A stretch of DNA of 54,785 nt. Source: Candidatus Tityobacter terrigena. Lineage in GTDB: Bacteria > Vulcanimicrobiota > Vulcanimicrobiia > Vulcanimicrobiales > Vulcanimicrobiaceae. The notes beneath the pieces were generated by a model. The model saw only the letters and a program-made list of their open reading frames with translations, made no database searches and was not told where the DNA came from. The stretch lies in contig PMHO01000003.1 in the NCBI GenBank assembly GCA_003156715.1, positions 96,562 through 151,346 of the forward strand, given 5' to 3'. Within the stretch, counting starts at the first letter, position 1. Each line of letters begins with the position of its first letter. Shown piece by piece: positions 9,303 to 18,000 of the stretch. The position numbers and the translations under genes are program-made.

Positions 9303-9502
9303 AAATCAGCGCACGCAATCAACTCCCCGGGACCGTTCGAGCAACGACCATGGGGGCGGTCATGGCGGAAGTGACCGTCGATGTCGATGCGGGAGCGATC
9401 GTCGCAGCGATCACGCGTGGCTCGGCGGAGTCGCTCGAACTCAAAGTGGGCGACAAGGTCACGGTTTTGATCAAAGCGACCGAGGTCATGATCGCAAAAT
9501 AG
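9299..9502 (+). CDS. Molbindin-type (Mop/TOBE) protein
   Basis: 67 residues beginning MKISARNQLPGTV, the classic start of a Mop domain, then VMAEVTVDVDAGAIVAAIT and LKVGDKVTVLIKATEVMI. Mop domains bind molybdate or tungstate oxyanions in oligomers. Its ATG overlaps the previous stop (ATGA). Here the Mop domain is a free protein; the operon's ATPase lacks the usual C-terminal TOBE domain. Confidence 0.9.
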   Translation: MKISARNQLPGTVRATTMGAVMAEVTVDVDAGAIVAAITRGSAESLELKVGDKVTVLIKATEVMIAK

Positions 9503-9530
9503 CGACGCCTGCGCCCCCGCGGACGAACGC

Positions 9531-10283
9531 GTGCTGGTAAAACGCACCGCTGCGGCGGTCTTTGCCGTCGCGCTGCTCTACCCGCTGGCCGGGCTGTTCG
9601 TTCCCGTCGGTCCGTGGCGTTGGGGCGATGGTGCCACGATCGCGGACGCGATTCGCGTCTCGCTGGTCCTCACCGCGATCGCGATGGTCGTGGTCGTTGC
9701 GACGGGGACGCCGATGGCGCTTTACATCGCGCGCGCGGCGACGCGCGAACGGCTCTGGTGGCAGGCCGTGCTGTTGATCTCGGTGCTGTTGCCTCCGCTT
9801 GCGCTGGGAATTTTGCTTTCTCTCGCATTCGGACCGCATGCGCTCGGCGCGTTTCTCGAACGCTTTGGCCTCAAGATGACGAACACGCCGCTCGCATTCG
9901 TCGTCACGCAAGTCTACGTCAGCATCGGATACTACACGCTCGGTGCGGTGGCGGCGCTCGATGGGGTTCCGCGGGCACTGGAAATTCAAGCGGGTCTGCT
10001 CGGGCACGACCGATGGAGCGTGTTTGGGCGCGTCACGTTCCCGATGGCCCGACTAGGATTCGCGGTTGCGTTGAGCCTCGCGTGGGTGCGCGCGCTAACG
10101 GAGTTCGGGGCGGTCGTTATCACCGCATACTATCCGGCAGGAATACCGGTGGCCATGTGGACGAGTCTCGAGAACTTCGGATTGCCGGCCGTGATGCCGC
10201 TGCTCGTCGTGTTTCTCGTAACGGCCCTCCCGCTTCCATGGCTAGCCCACATCCTCGCCCAACGTCGTTTGCGCCGTGCTTGA
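9531..10283 (+). CDS. Molybdate/tungstate ABC transporter permease
   Basis: 250 residues with about five or six membrane helices. The BPD-transport EAA-like loop is visible around ALEIQAGLLGHDRWSVFGRV, followed by FPMARLGFAVALSLAWVRAL. The GTG start at 9531 is 28 bases after the Mop stop, and its end overlaps the ATPase start. This is the ModB/WtpB-type inner-membrane channel of the operon. Confidence 0.87.
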   Translation: MLVKRTAAAVFAVALLYPLAGLFVPVGPWRWGDGATIADAIRVSLVLTAIAMVVVVATGTPMALYIARAATRERLWWQAVLLISVLLPPLALGILLSLAFGPHALGAFLERFGLKMTNTPLAFVVTQVYVSIGYYTLGAVAALDGVPRALEIQAGLLGHDRWSVFGRVTFPMARLGFAVALSLAWVRALTEFGAVVITAYYPAGIPVAMWTSLENFGLPAVMPLLVVFLVTALPLPWLAHILAQRRLRRA

Positions 10284-10974
10284 AGCGCACGTCATCAAGG
10301 CACGCCGGCGTTTCACCGTCGACGTTACGGTGCGGATTCCCTCGGGAGAATCGTGCGGCCTGTTCGGTGCCTCCGGAGCGGGTAAGAGCACGATCCTCGC
10401 CTGTATCGCGGGAGCCGAAGATCCCGACGGCGGCAGGGTCGCACTCGATCGGCTCACGCTCCACCCGCCTCCCCTGCCGCTCTACCGGCGCCCGATCGGC
10501 TATCTTACGCAGGACGCGAACTTGTTTCCACATCTGAGCGTGGCGGAGAACGTCCGCTTCGGCTTGACCAAAGGCGCGCACGATGGGCACGGGGTTTGGA
10601 TCGAGCGGCTGCGCGAGCGCTTGCAGCTCGAAGCGATCTGGAACGAGCGGTCAGACGCAATTTCGGGCGGCCAGGCGCAGCGCGTCGCATTTGCGCGGAT
10701 GCTGGCACGGAAGCCGCGCCTCGTCTTGCTCGACGAACCGTTCGCGGGGCTCGACCGGCACCTCGTGCGCGAGCTGCTCGCTGCGATTGGGCTGTGGCGG
10801 AAAGAATTCGGCTTCACCATGCTCGTGGTCGACCATGAGGCCGACATCCTCGAGCGGCTGTGTCCGCGCGCGATCGTCATCGAGGAAGGACGCGCGGTTG
10901 CGGACGCAACGTGGGGTGAACTGCGCGCCAAGCCGGCCACCGCGCTCTTGGCGGAGCTCCTTGCGCCCTTATAG
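10276..10974 (+). CDS. Molybdate/tungstate ABC transporter ATP-binding protein
   Basis: 232 residues. Walker A is GASGAGKST near residue 31, the signature is SGGQAQR and Walker B is LVLLDEP, with a switch histidine in VVDHEA. The GTG at 10276 overlaps the permease stop. It is shorter than ModC because the C-terminal TOBE regulatory domain is missing, in keeping with the separate Mop protein two genes upstream. Confidence 0.9.
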   Translation: MLEAHVIKARRRFTVDVTVRIPSGESCGLFGASGAGKSTILACIAGAEDPDGGRVALDRLTLHPPPLPLYRRPIGYLTQDANLFPHLSVAENVRFGLTKGAHDGHGVWIERLRERLQLEAIWNERSDAISGGQAQRVAFARMLARKPRLVLLDEPFAGLDRHLVRELLAAIGLWRKEFGFTMLVVDHEADILERLCPRAIVIEEGRAVADATWGELRAKPATALLAELLAPL

Positions 10975-10996
10975 GCGAGGGGTAGGCGGTCGCAAA

Positions 10997-11665
10997 TTAA
11001 TGCGCCGCGTCCTCTGTTTCGTACGGCCCGTAGTGCGCGTCAGCCACGGCGCGCACGTGCGGTATTGCGATCGTCGCGTGCTGGCTCGCGAGGACGGAGT
11101 AGCCGTTTTCGGAGCGATACGTTTGGATCATGACGATCTTGCCGCCGCTCGTGTAGTCCCACTCCATCTGCTCCAGCTGATACGTCGCCGGGTCGATGAA
11201 GGCCAGCGCATGATCGAGAATCGTGCTGTGAATCTTCTTGGTGAGGCGAAGAACGACGAGCGAGCGGCCGTCGACGACTTGCGTGCCGTCGAGGGAGACG
11301 TCGTGGTCCTTCTCCCACGCCGCTGCATCGCCGACGTCGTCAAACAAGCGCGAGAAGGCCTTGGCGTAAAATGGAACGCGATCGAAGACGACTTCGTAGC
11401 TTCCGGGATGGCGATAGTACGACGTGCCGTCGAGCGTCGGCGATAGAAAAGGGAAACTCAACATGTGCACGTCGACGTGAACCCGCGAGCGATACGACTG
11501 CAGGGCCGGTTCGCGGTCGATCATTTTCGCGATGATCTCGTGTGCCGCAGTGACATCCGATGCCGGCTCGGCTGCTATTGGCCCGATAGTCCCAAGGGTG
11601 AGCGCGGTCACGACGACGCCGAGCGCCGCCGGCAGGCTCGAACTGACGCGCTGCGCGCCGATCAT
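10997..11665 (-). CDS. Exported LolA-like / outer-membrane lipoprotein-sorting type protein
   Basis: 222 residues with a clear signal peptide (LPAALGVVVTALTLGTIGPI then AEPA), and AHEIIAKMIDREPALQSYRS followed by strand-rich sequence, typical of LolA/LppX-like lipid-binding folds (halves of an open barrel). Later LVVLRLTKKIHSTILDHALA and IDPATYQLEQMEW fit that fold. It is convergent with the molybdenum operon. The role in lipoprotein or lipid transport is inferred from fold only. Confidence 0.65.
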   Translation of the reverse strand: MIGAQRVSSSLPAALGVVVTALTLGTIGPIAAEPASDVTAAHEIIAKMIDREPALQSYRSRVHVDVHMLSFPFLSPTLDGTSYYRHPGSYEVVFDRVPFYAKAFSRLFDDVGDAAAWEKDHDVSLDGTQVVDGRSLVVLRLTKKIHSTILDHALAFIDPATYQLEQMEWDYTSGGKIVMIQTYRSENGYSVLASQHATIAIPHVRAVADAHYGPYETEDAAH

Positions 11666-11812
11666 GTCCGCCTCCGAGTCGGTCTAGGGGGAAGGTGCGC
11701 TCGGGAGCGGTCAGGGCCAGCCGCCTCCGGTTCGCCTAGGTTATGCGGCCGCGGCAAGACCTCCCGGTTGCTGGCGCTCAAAGGCCGAGGACCAGGCCTC
11801 AGGCAAGAGAAC

Positions 11813-11830
11813 GTCAACCAAATTGTTGAC
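11813..11830. promoter_or_regulatory. Palindromic operator upstream of the ArsR gene
   Basis: Perfect 6-base inverted repeat GTCAAC-N6-GTTGAC about 70 bases before the ArsR start, with AT-rich centre. ArsR regulators of the SRPBCC-linked type commonly bind TCAAC..GTTGA sites in their own promoters, so this is a likely autoregulatory site. Confidence 0.6.
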
Positions 11831-11899
11831 TTTCCGGCGTGTCGCGGCTACGATCGTCGGCATGAACTGCGAATCGCTTGCGGCGCGCAGGCCGTCTCG

Positions 11900-12229
11900 A
11901 TGAGCGGCGAGGGTCCGGCGCTCAACGCGGTGTTCGATGCGCTAGCGAACGAGCCGCGCCGCGAGATCGTCAAACGGCTGGCCCGCGGGCCGATGACGAC
12001 TCCCGAAATCGGCCGCCATTTCAAGTTCTCCAAACAGGCCCTGAACCGGCATGTCGGCCTGCTCGAAAACGCCGGCCTCGTGTCGCGAACGCTCCACGGC
12101 CGGGTACACGAGCTGACCCTCGTTCCGCGACGGTTAGACGGCCTTACACGCTGGATATCTGAATTACGCAGCGGCTGGGCCGCGAGTCTGGACCGCTTAG
12201 ACGAGGTGCTTCGTGCCCGCAACGACTGA
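11900..12229 (+). CDS. ArsR-family winged-helix regulator
   Basis: 109 residues. FDALANEPRREIVKRLARGP and PEIGRHFKFSKQALNRHVGL give a winged-helix domain of the ArsR type. The metal-binding Cys motif (ELCVCDL) is absent, as in members paired with SRPBCC proteins. It overlaps the SRPBCC gene by 17 bases, so they are cotranslated. ATG 11900 gives the family's usual short N-terminus. Confidence 0.88.
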   Translation: MSGEGPALNAVFDALANEPRREIVKRLARGPMTTPEIGRHFKFSKQALNRHVGLLENAGLVSRTLHGRVHELTLVPRRLDGLTRWISELRSGWAASLDRLDEVLRARND

Positions 12230-12620
12230 GACGCTCTTGATGGAGCACGACTACGCGGCCTCGCCGCAGCGAGTGTTCGACGCCTGGACGCGCGTCGATC
12301 TGCTCGGCCGGTGGTTCGGCTGCGCGCCCGAGATGCTGTGGAACGTGCACGTTTGGGACGCGCGCGTGGGCGGACAAATCCACGTGAGCCTCGATTTCGA
12401 CGGGCGCCCATTCGAAGTACGGGGCGAGTTCCTCGTGGTGGACGCGCCGCACCGGCTGAAGTACCGTTGGTCCGATGACGAGATCGTCGAGGTGACGATC
12501 GACCCGCACGGGTCCGGCAGCCGATTGCTTCTAGCGCACACGTTTCCGGCGGGCGACGCGGCGCGCGCGATCCTCAAAACGGGCTGGTCGCACGGACTCG
12601 ATCAACTGGCCTACCTCTAG
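12213..12620 (+). CDS. SRPBCC (AHSA1-like) domain protein
   Basis: 135 residues. TLLMEHDYAASPQRVFDAWT at the start, then WDARVGGQIHVSLDFDGRPF and a C-terminal GWSHGLDQLAYL, match the START-like AHSA1 fold with a hydrophobic ligand cavity. The GTG start at 12213 lies inside the end of the ArsR gene. ArsR-SRPBCC pairs are common; the ligand is unknown. Confidence 0.87.
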   Translation: MPATTETLLMEHDYAASPQRVFDAWTRVDLLGRWFGCAPEMLWNVHVWDARVGGQIHVSLDFDGRPFEVRGEFLVVDAPHRLKYRWSDDEIVEVTIDPHGSGSRLLLAHTFPAGDAARAILKTGWSHGLDQLAYL

Positions 12621-12644
12621 CGGCCGGCCGAGAGAGCGAGCGCG

Positions 12645-13018
12645 ATGGCGGACAAGGAGCCGAGCGTACCACCCGACAAGCTGCGCCTTTACGAGAAGTT
12701 GATCGCGAGCACGCCTGGAATCGAGTCGAAGTCAAACTTCGGCGCGGCCTACACGGCGGTCAATGGAATATGTATTCCATGATCTCGAAATACGGCGTCG
12801 TCGGAATCCGATTGCCCGAACCAGAGCGCTCGGCGTCCCTCGACAATTACAAAGCAACGATTTTTCGGGCCGATCCCGCGTGGCCGCCGAACAAAGAGTA
12901 CGTTGCCGTTCCTGACGACTTGCTGCAAGGCACCGCCGCGCTTCGCCCGTATCTGAAGGTCAGCTACCAATACGCCCGCACTCTGAAATCGAAAGCCGGC
13001 GCGAAGAAGAAGGCATAG
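12645..13018 (+). pseudogene. Frameshifted small conserved protein
   Basis: Translation from ATG 12645 gives MADKEPSVPPDKLRLYEKLI and TPGIESKSNFGAAYTAVNG, then runs into a stop at about 12780. The rest of the same family (MYSMISKYGVVGIRLPEPER, KEYVAVPDDLLQ, then a Lys-rich tail) continues in the next frame from 12770 to 13018. One missing base in the short A-run near 12768-12772 explains both halves. The full protein would be about 124 residues. The intact family is a small conserved protein of unknown function. Confidence 0.75.
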
Positions 13019-13163
13019 TCTGTTTTCTAGCTTGCTTAGCACTGCAGCTGCGGTACGAGCGCGTAGCATCAATCGTGACTTCGAGGGACAACGACATCAG
13101 TTGCCAAATCTGAGTGGCCGGCTTCGAAATCCGGAGCGCTCATCGACTTGAGAAGGAGAACCC

Positions 13164-13607
13164 ATGACGACCACCGCGCAAGCCCAAACCGACACGCGGG
13201 TCACGCAGCTCGCACCCTACATCTTCTTCTATGGGCGGTGCGAAGAAGCGCTCAAGTTCTATGCAGAAATATTCCGTGGAACGTTCGACCTGCAACGGGT
13301 TGGCGACGGCCCGATGGCCGAGCACGCGCCTGCCGACTTTCAAGACAAAGTCATGCACGCGCGGTTCACCGCCCCCGGCCTTACGTTTATGGCCGGCGAC
13401 GGCCGCGAATCGAAGCCCATCGACCCCGATGCCGGCAACATCACGCTGGCGCTCGAGGCGCCCGACCGCGCGGAAGGCGAGCGCATCTTCACGGCGCTTT
13501 CTTCAGGCGGTGACGTAAAGATGCCCCTTGCCGACGCGTTTTGGGGCGGCCAGTTCGGCATGCTCGTCGATCGCTTCGGAAATGAATGGATGGTGACGGC
13601 GCCGTAG
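13164..13607 (+). CDS. PhnB-like VOC-family protein
   Basis: 147 residues with an AAGGAGAAC ribosome site before ATG 13164. PYIFFYGRCEEALKFYAEIF, MHARFTAPGLTFMAGDG and DAFWGGQFGMLVDRFGNEW are typical of the PhnB/3-demethylubiquinone-methyltransferase-like VOC group. Members are usually of unknown substrate. It stands alone between the frameshifted gene and the helicase. Confidence 0.85.
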   Translation: MTTTAQAQTDTRVTQLAPYIFFYGRCEEALKFYAEIFRGTFDLQRVGDGPMAEHAPADFQDKVMHARFTAPGLTFMAGDGRESKPIDPDAGNITLALEAPDRAEGERIFTALSSGGDVKMPLADAFWGGQFGMLVDRFGNEWMVTAP

Positions 13608-13739
13608 CTGCAAGCCGGTGTGATAGTTCGGGTCTGAGCCCGATTTGACGGAAGTTCGACAACGTGCGATACTAAGAGTAACTCCGCGCGATCTTTCGAG
13701 TGCAACGATCGGGCCGCGCACTCTTGAAAGACAGCGATC

Positions 13740-14957
13740 ATTCCGACTTTTGACACCTTCGGTCTGCGACCGGCGCTCGTGCGTGCCCTCCGCGACCTCA
13801 ACTTCACGCAGCCGACTCCGGTTCAAGAAGCGGCAATCCCGCCCGCGCTCCTGGGCCGCGACGTGCTCGCGAGCGCCGCAACGGGCAGCGGCAAGACGGC
13901 CGCCTACGGTCTCCCGCTTCTCGAACGCTTAGCCGCAGCTTCGCGCGGCACGACCCGCGCGCTCGTTCTCGCGCCGACCCGAGAGCTTGCAGCACAAATT
14001 ACCTCGCACCTCACGGCGCTGGCTGGACAAACCGGTATCCGCGTGGCATCCGTCTATGGCGGCGTCGGCTTCGGCGCGCAAGCTGCGGCGCTTCGGCGCG
14101 GTACCGACGTGATCGTGGCGACGCCGGGCCGGCTGCTCGATCACTTCGAGCAGCGCACCGCATCGCTTCGCGAGGTCGATGTACTCGTTGTCGACGAAGC
14201 GGATCGAATGCTCGACATGGGGTTCCTCCCCGACGTTCGCCGCATTTTGGCCAAGCTTCCGGCCAAGCGTCAGACGCTTTTCTTCTCGGCAACGTTGCCG
14301 CCCGCGATCGTGAAACTAGCAGGCGAGATGCTGCACGACCCGGTCCGCGTCGATCTGGCGCCGCCCAAGGCGACCGCGAGCGGGATCGAGCAGACCGTGT
14401 ATGCCGTCGACGAACAGCGCAAGGCCGATCTTTTCGTCTCCCTTCTCAAAGACAATGCGATCTATAGCGCCCTCGCGTTCACGCGCACGAAGGCGCGGGC
14501 GAACCGGCTCGCCGCTACGCTCGTGAAGCACAACATTTCGGCCGAACGGATTCACGGCAACCGTTCGCAGGCGCAGCGGACCCGTGCTTTGCACGACTTC
14601 AAATCCGGCAGGTACCGCGTGCTTGTTGCAACCGACCTCGCCTCGCGCGGTATCGATATCGCCGACCTCGGCCACGTGATCAATTACGACGTCCCAGCCG
14701 TTCCCGAGGACTATATCCACCGCGTCGGCCGCACTGCACGAATGTTCGCAACAGGCGACGCGATCACGTTCGTGACCCCTGCCGAGGAGCGTTTACTGGC
14801 CCAGATCGAGCGTAGCCTGGGCCATCGCTTGCGGCGTGCTGCAAACCCGCCACTACCGCCGCTCGTCGCGGCTGCCTCAATCCCGCGGGCAGCGCCGCAA
14901 CCGGCGCACAAGTCACGCCGGACGGCTGACTACGCCCGAGGAGCTAAGACGCGGTAA
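13740..14957 (+). CDS. DEAD-box RNA helicase
   Basis: About 405 residues with all helicase motifs: Q motif (FTQPTPVQEAAIP), ATGSGKT, PTRELA, TPGR, VDEADRMLD, SAT, RGIDIAD and HRVGRTAR. The C-terminus is short and basic. The start is unusual: an in-frame TGA lies at 13725 and the first ordinary start (GTG 13779) would remove the conserved Phe-rich segment before the Q motif (TFDTFGLRPAL). Reading from ATT 13740 keeps it; CTG 13764 is another option. It is a cold-shock/RNA-remodelling type helicase by family. Confidence 0.88.
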   Translation: MPTFDTFGLRPALVRALRDLNFTQPTPVQEAAIPPALLGRDVLASAATGSGKTAAYGLPLLERLAAASRGTTRALVLAPTRELAAQITSHLTALAGQTGIRVASVYGGVGFGAQAAALRRGTDVIVATPGRLLDHFEQRTASLREVDVLVVDEADRMLDMGFLPDVRRILAKLPAKRQTLFFSATLPPAIVKLAGEMLHDPVRVDLAPPKATASGIEQTVYAVDEQRKADLFVSLLKDNAIYSALAFTRTKARANRLAATLVKHNISAERIHGNRSQAQRTRALHDFKSGRYRVLVATDLASRGIDIADLGHVINYDVPAVPEDYIHRVGRTARMFATGDAITFVTPAEERLLAQIERSLGHRLRRAANPPLPPLVAAASIPRAAPQPAHKSRRTADYARGAKTR

Positions 14958-15360
14958 CGAGCGCCGGATTTACGCGCTGGTCAACCCACTTCGCGACTAG
15001 GCCTGCCGGGAGAGACCAGCGACGATCGGTGGCGAGCTTCGAGACGATGTCTTCAGCAAACGCTCGGTAGAGTCCAAGGATGCGTTCGTCGACGACCGGA
15101 CGGCGTACGCCGAAATAGTCGTGCAGGATCGCGATCGCGAGTTCATCCGGAGCTGCGCCGTGAAAGCCCCAGGCGAATCCAGGCGCGAAAAAGTCAAGGC
15201 ATCGCAGTGGAGACACGCCTTGATCGCCTGTTACCACGACCTCCCGGCGGCCTTTGATCAGCGCACCGGAGTAGACTTTCTCGAACGGCGTAACGCCGAT
15301 CACCGCGTACGGCTGCCTCGCGCAAGGTAAAGCAGAAGCGTTTTCTGTTGGTGCAGCCAT
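14944..15360 (-). CDS. DUF6166 domain protein
   Basis: 138 residues. YSGALIKGRREVVVT, LRCLDFFAPGFAWGFHG and DELAIAILHDYFG match the DUF6166 pattern of small proteins found in bacteria and phages. It is convergent with the helicase gene, overlapping its end by 14 bases. Function is unknown. Confidence 0.78.
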   Translation of the reverse strand: MAAPTENASALPCARQPYAVIGVTPFEKVYSGALIKGRREVVVTGDQGVSPLRCLDFFAPGFAWGFHGAAPDELAIAILHDYFGVRRPVVDERILGLYRAFAEDIVSKLATDRRWSLPAGLVAKWVDQRVNPALVTAS

Positions 15361-15398
15361 ATGGCCACAATTCTTTCTAGCCCGCGTGGACCGCCTCC

Positions 15399-15437
15399 AT
15401 TATAACACGGTTCGAGCCGATTCGCGTCGAGCCGATT
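15399..15437 (-). promoter_or_regulatory. Possible promoter and repeat upstream of the DUF6166 gene
   Basis: On the minus strand a perfect TATAAT hexamer lies at 15404-15399, about 40 bases before the DUF6166 start at 15360. Just upstream of it are two copies of AATCGGCTCGA, 15 bases apart, which could be an operator. A clear -35 box is not seen. Confidence 0.4.
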
Positions 15438-15468
15438 TTTGCGGCTTCTTGCGGCCACCAACGTTTGC

Positions 15469-16929
15469 TTAGAAATGGCCCAGGTGGTTCGCTCTCGTGC
15501 TCCGGCGGACGTCGGCCGGCGGCGGCCCTACGACGTAGGCTGTCGCTCCGGGCAACGAGCTTGGCATCGCGGGGCCGTCGAAGGCGACCCAACCCGCGGT
15601 ACCAACGCAGCTCGGCTCGCCGCAAACTTGCGGATTGCCGTGAGCCGTCAGCGTCGGTGCGCCGACGAGGGCGCTCGGCACCGTTATCGATGTCGTCAAA
15701 TTCGGATTGTCGATAGCAGTGCAAGCACCTTGCGCGACGCCGGCGATGTAACACTCGCGAAAATTTCGTATGAGCGCACCACTCGGATCGGTGATGCCGG
15801 AAATCGACTGCGGGTATCGGTTACGATCTGCAGGGTCGGGATCGGCGACGAAGGTGATCTCGGGACACTCATTGATACCGCTTGAGTTGCTGCAGCCTGC
15901 GGCGAAGAAGTATTCCTGCTCGTAACGGTATGGCAGCAGTCCAATTGCAAGCGCCCGCATTCGGGTCGGAATGTCGTTGCTGTTCTCGTCTAAGAGCACC
16001 CAGAGTTTGTTCGCATCCATGTCGGCGAACGCCCCAGCGAGGACCGAGGTGAGTACGCTGCCAGTCACTTCATAGTTGTTGGTCGAGCTATAGAGGCAAT
16101 TATCGCAGATCGCTCCCGCCGCGTTCGGCGCGGAAGCCGCCAGGGTCGAATCGTCGACGAAAGCCGGCACGGGCAGCGCGTCGAGCAGTTTTACTTCGTC
16201 GGCGTACCACGTTGCCTTAGGCACGATCGAGTTCGGTTTGACGGGGTTCGAACAGGGAAAGCTCGGCGGATCCGGATAGGCCGCGGGGCAGATCGGTGTT
16301 GAGAGCGTATTCGGCGGCCCCGAATCGTCGACCCAAACGTATCCGATCGGGTCTTGACCCGTGATGGCATTGATGGCGGCACTGACGAGCGCACTGCTGT
16401 GCGGATCTCCGAGCGCCGAGACGGCCCCGTACGGGTCGACGTAGAGCGGTTCGCCCTTTGAATCTTGGAAGAACGCCGAGGCCGGCAGATCCGAGCAATC
16501 GGGGCCGGCGTAAGGCGTGGGTCCGCCGGAGAACATGCGCGAATCGCCCTTACAGAAATTGACGTCGATGTAGCCCAGCCCCTGGCCGCCGACTGCCTCA
16601 AAAGCGGCGCGGGCGTTGCCGCCGCGCTCGAAGATGTCGACGTACTTGTGGAGGGTCGCGAAATTGGAACCGAAGCCGTCGAGCGCGCCCGAGCCGCCGT
16701 TGTTGTCGGCCATGACATGGGATCGAAATGGGGCTGAGGACGCTGGTTGCGGCGAAGTGCTTGCCGTCGGGGTCGGCGTCCCCGATGCGGAGAGCGGCTG
16801 CGAATTCGATGCGGATACGGGCAAAGGGGGTACGCCGGCCCCAGCACCGCCCGAGCAACCGGTACCGGTTAACGTCAGCGCAATTAGGGTGAGCAACGGT
16901 ATGCGCCGTTGCGAAGGCCAAAGGCTCAA
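15469..16929 (-). CDS. Secreted lipoprotein of unknown function
   Basis: 486 residues. The N-terminus is a lipoprotein signal (PLLTLIALTLTGTGC) with Cys about residue 25, followed by a Ser/Thr/Pro linker and a large extracellular domain. The domain has many Cys residues (for example KGDSRMF..GPDCSD, ICDNCLYSS, CGEPSCVG) and Trp/Asp-rich stretches such as IGYVWVDDSGPP, suggesting a disulfide-stabilised enzyme or binding domain. No catalytic family is recognised; a glycan-active enzyme is one possibility but unsupported. Codon use matches its neighbours. Confidence 0.7.
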   Translation of the reverse strand: MSLWPSQRRIPLLTLIALTLTGTGCSGGAGAGVPPLPVSASNSQPLSASGTPTPTASTSPQPASSAPFRSHVMADNNGGSGALDGFGSNFATLHKYVDIFERGGNARAAFEAVGGQGLGYIDVNFCKGDSRMFSGGPTPYAGPDCSDLPASAFFQDSKGEPLYVDPYGAVSALGDPHSSALVSAAINAITGQDPIGYVWVDDSGPPNTLSTPICPAAYPDPPSFPCSNPVKPNSIVPKATWYADEVKLLDALPVPAFVDDSTLAASAPNAAGAICDNCLYSSTNNYEVTGSVLTSVLAGAFADMDANKLWVLLDENSNDIPTRMRALAIGLLPYRYEQEYFFAAGCSNSSGINECPEITFVADPDPADRNRYPQSISGITDPSGALIRNFRECYIAGVAQGACTAIDNPNLTTSITVPSALVGAPTLTAHGNPQVCGEPSCVGTAGWVAFDGPAMPSSLPGATAYVVGPPPADVRRSTRANHLGHF

Positions 16930-17175
16930 GATGCCACTCCCGCTTTCGGGACGAACTGAGACCGATCGTCGATGGCAAGAAAGCTCGATGGACGATGGCT
17001 CTCAAGCCCCTGAATCGGCCATCTCCTTTGGCCGCTTCAGGCATTTCGAGGCTTAGGAGACGCGCCTCACATTCTTAAAGAGTAACGCGAACAAGTAACG
17101 CGTGTCACTCGCGGGCCATAGCGAGAATCCTGCGCGGGGCGCAACCTCCGGCGACCTTTCGGCGATTTCGCGAGC

Positions 17176-17415
17176 ATGACGGATCAAGAGATTCAGCCTT
17201 ACGTTGGGAAGCCCGTCCGGGCCACCCTGGCCGACGGACGCGTGCTCGCGGGCGTCCTCCACGCCGCCGGCGATCACGGGCACGGGCATCAGCACTACGA
17301 GATCGTCTCCGACCCGATCCGCGAGGGCGGCCATCCGGCGCGAGAGTTCATCCACGGCGGCGATCAGATCGCCACCCTTGACGATGCCTCAGGAGATCCG
17401 GCCGCTACCCCTTAG
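17176..17415 (+). CDS. Small hypothetical protein
   Basis: 79 residues: QEIQPYVGKPVRATLADGRV followed by a His/Gly-rich loop and IREGGHPAREFIHGGDQIAT. The beginning resembles LSM/SH3-like small barrels (KPVRATLADGRVLAGVL). The frame is intact with local codon bias, but no ribosome site stands out. Function is unknown. Confidence 0.55.
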   Translation: MTDQEIQPYVGKPVRATLADGRVLAGVLHAAGDHGHGHQHYEIVSDPIREGGHPAREFIHGGDQIATLDDASGDPAATP

Positions 17416-17489
17416 CCTAAGAGTCGGCTCAAAGGCGCAGCATCGCAGCCCCTTTCCGTCGATAGGCACGCGAAGCGCAAACGTCGCGT

Positions 17490-17858
17490 TTAGTTTGCTC
17501 TACGCTTCGATAGCTGCTCGCGAACGCGGTACCTCACGATTCGCGCGACCAACGAGAGCGGCAGCGGCTCGTCGAAGGGGAACCGCACGGAGCCTTTGGC
17601 TGATTCGTATACCGACAGCTCCTTTGCAAACGTTGCGATGGCGGAAGCGCCGGGGTAGAAACCGATGTGACTTGCGTGCGCCGCATACCAGACCAGGATG
17701 CCGTCGAGCCGAAATGCCGGCATACGGTAGCTGATCGTTTCGGTCGCTCCCGGCGCTGCTTTTCGAATCGCCTGCCGCATCTTCCGTAAACGCTGTTGCA
17801 CGTCATTGCGAAAGCGATCCGAGTACGCATCGAAATCCTTCGCAGTCCCCTTGCTCAT
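17490..17858 (-). CDS. DUF1801 (YdhG-like) protein
   Basis: 122 residues from ATG 17858. LRKMRQAIRKAAPGATETIS, YRMPAFRLDGILVWYAAHAS, and HIGFYPGASAIATF then GSVRFPFDEPLP are diagnostic of DUF1801. These small proteins have an iron-chaperone-like fold; the role is not established. The reading frame is open upstream to 18251, but that stretch is shadow sequence of the peroxidase gene. Confidence 0.87.
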   Translation of the reverse strand: MSKGTAKDFDAYSDRFRNDVQQRLRKMRQAIRKAAPGATETISYRMPAFRLDGILVWYAAHASHIGFYPGASAIATFAKELSVYESAKGSVRFPFDEPLPLSLVARIVRYRVREQLSKRRAN

Positions 17859-18000
17859 GTCAGTGATTTCGTTTTCGGCGATCGCGACACATTGTCCCGA
17901 TCCGCCCCGCGCACGCGGTGCAATGGACCGTCCCAAAGCGTGAAGGAATTCCGCCGGAAGGAGCGTATTCGACAGCGGCCTTAGGGACAGACGGTGCCGT

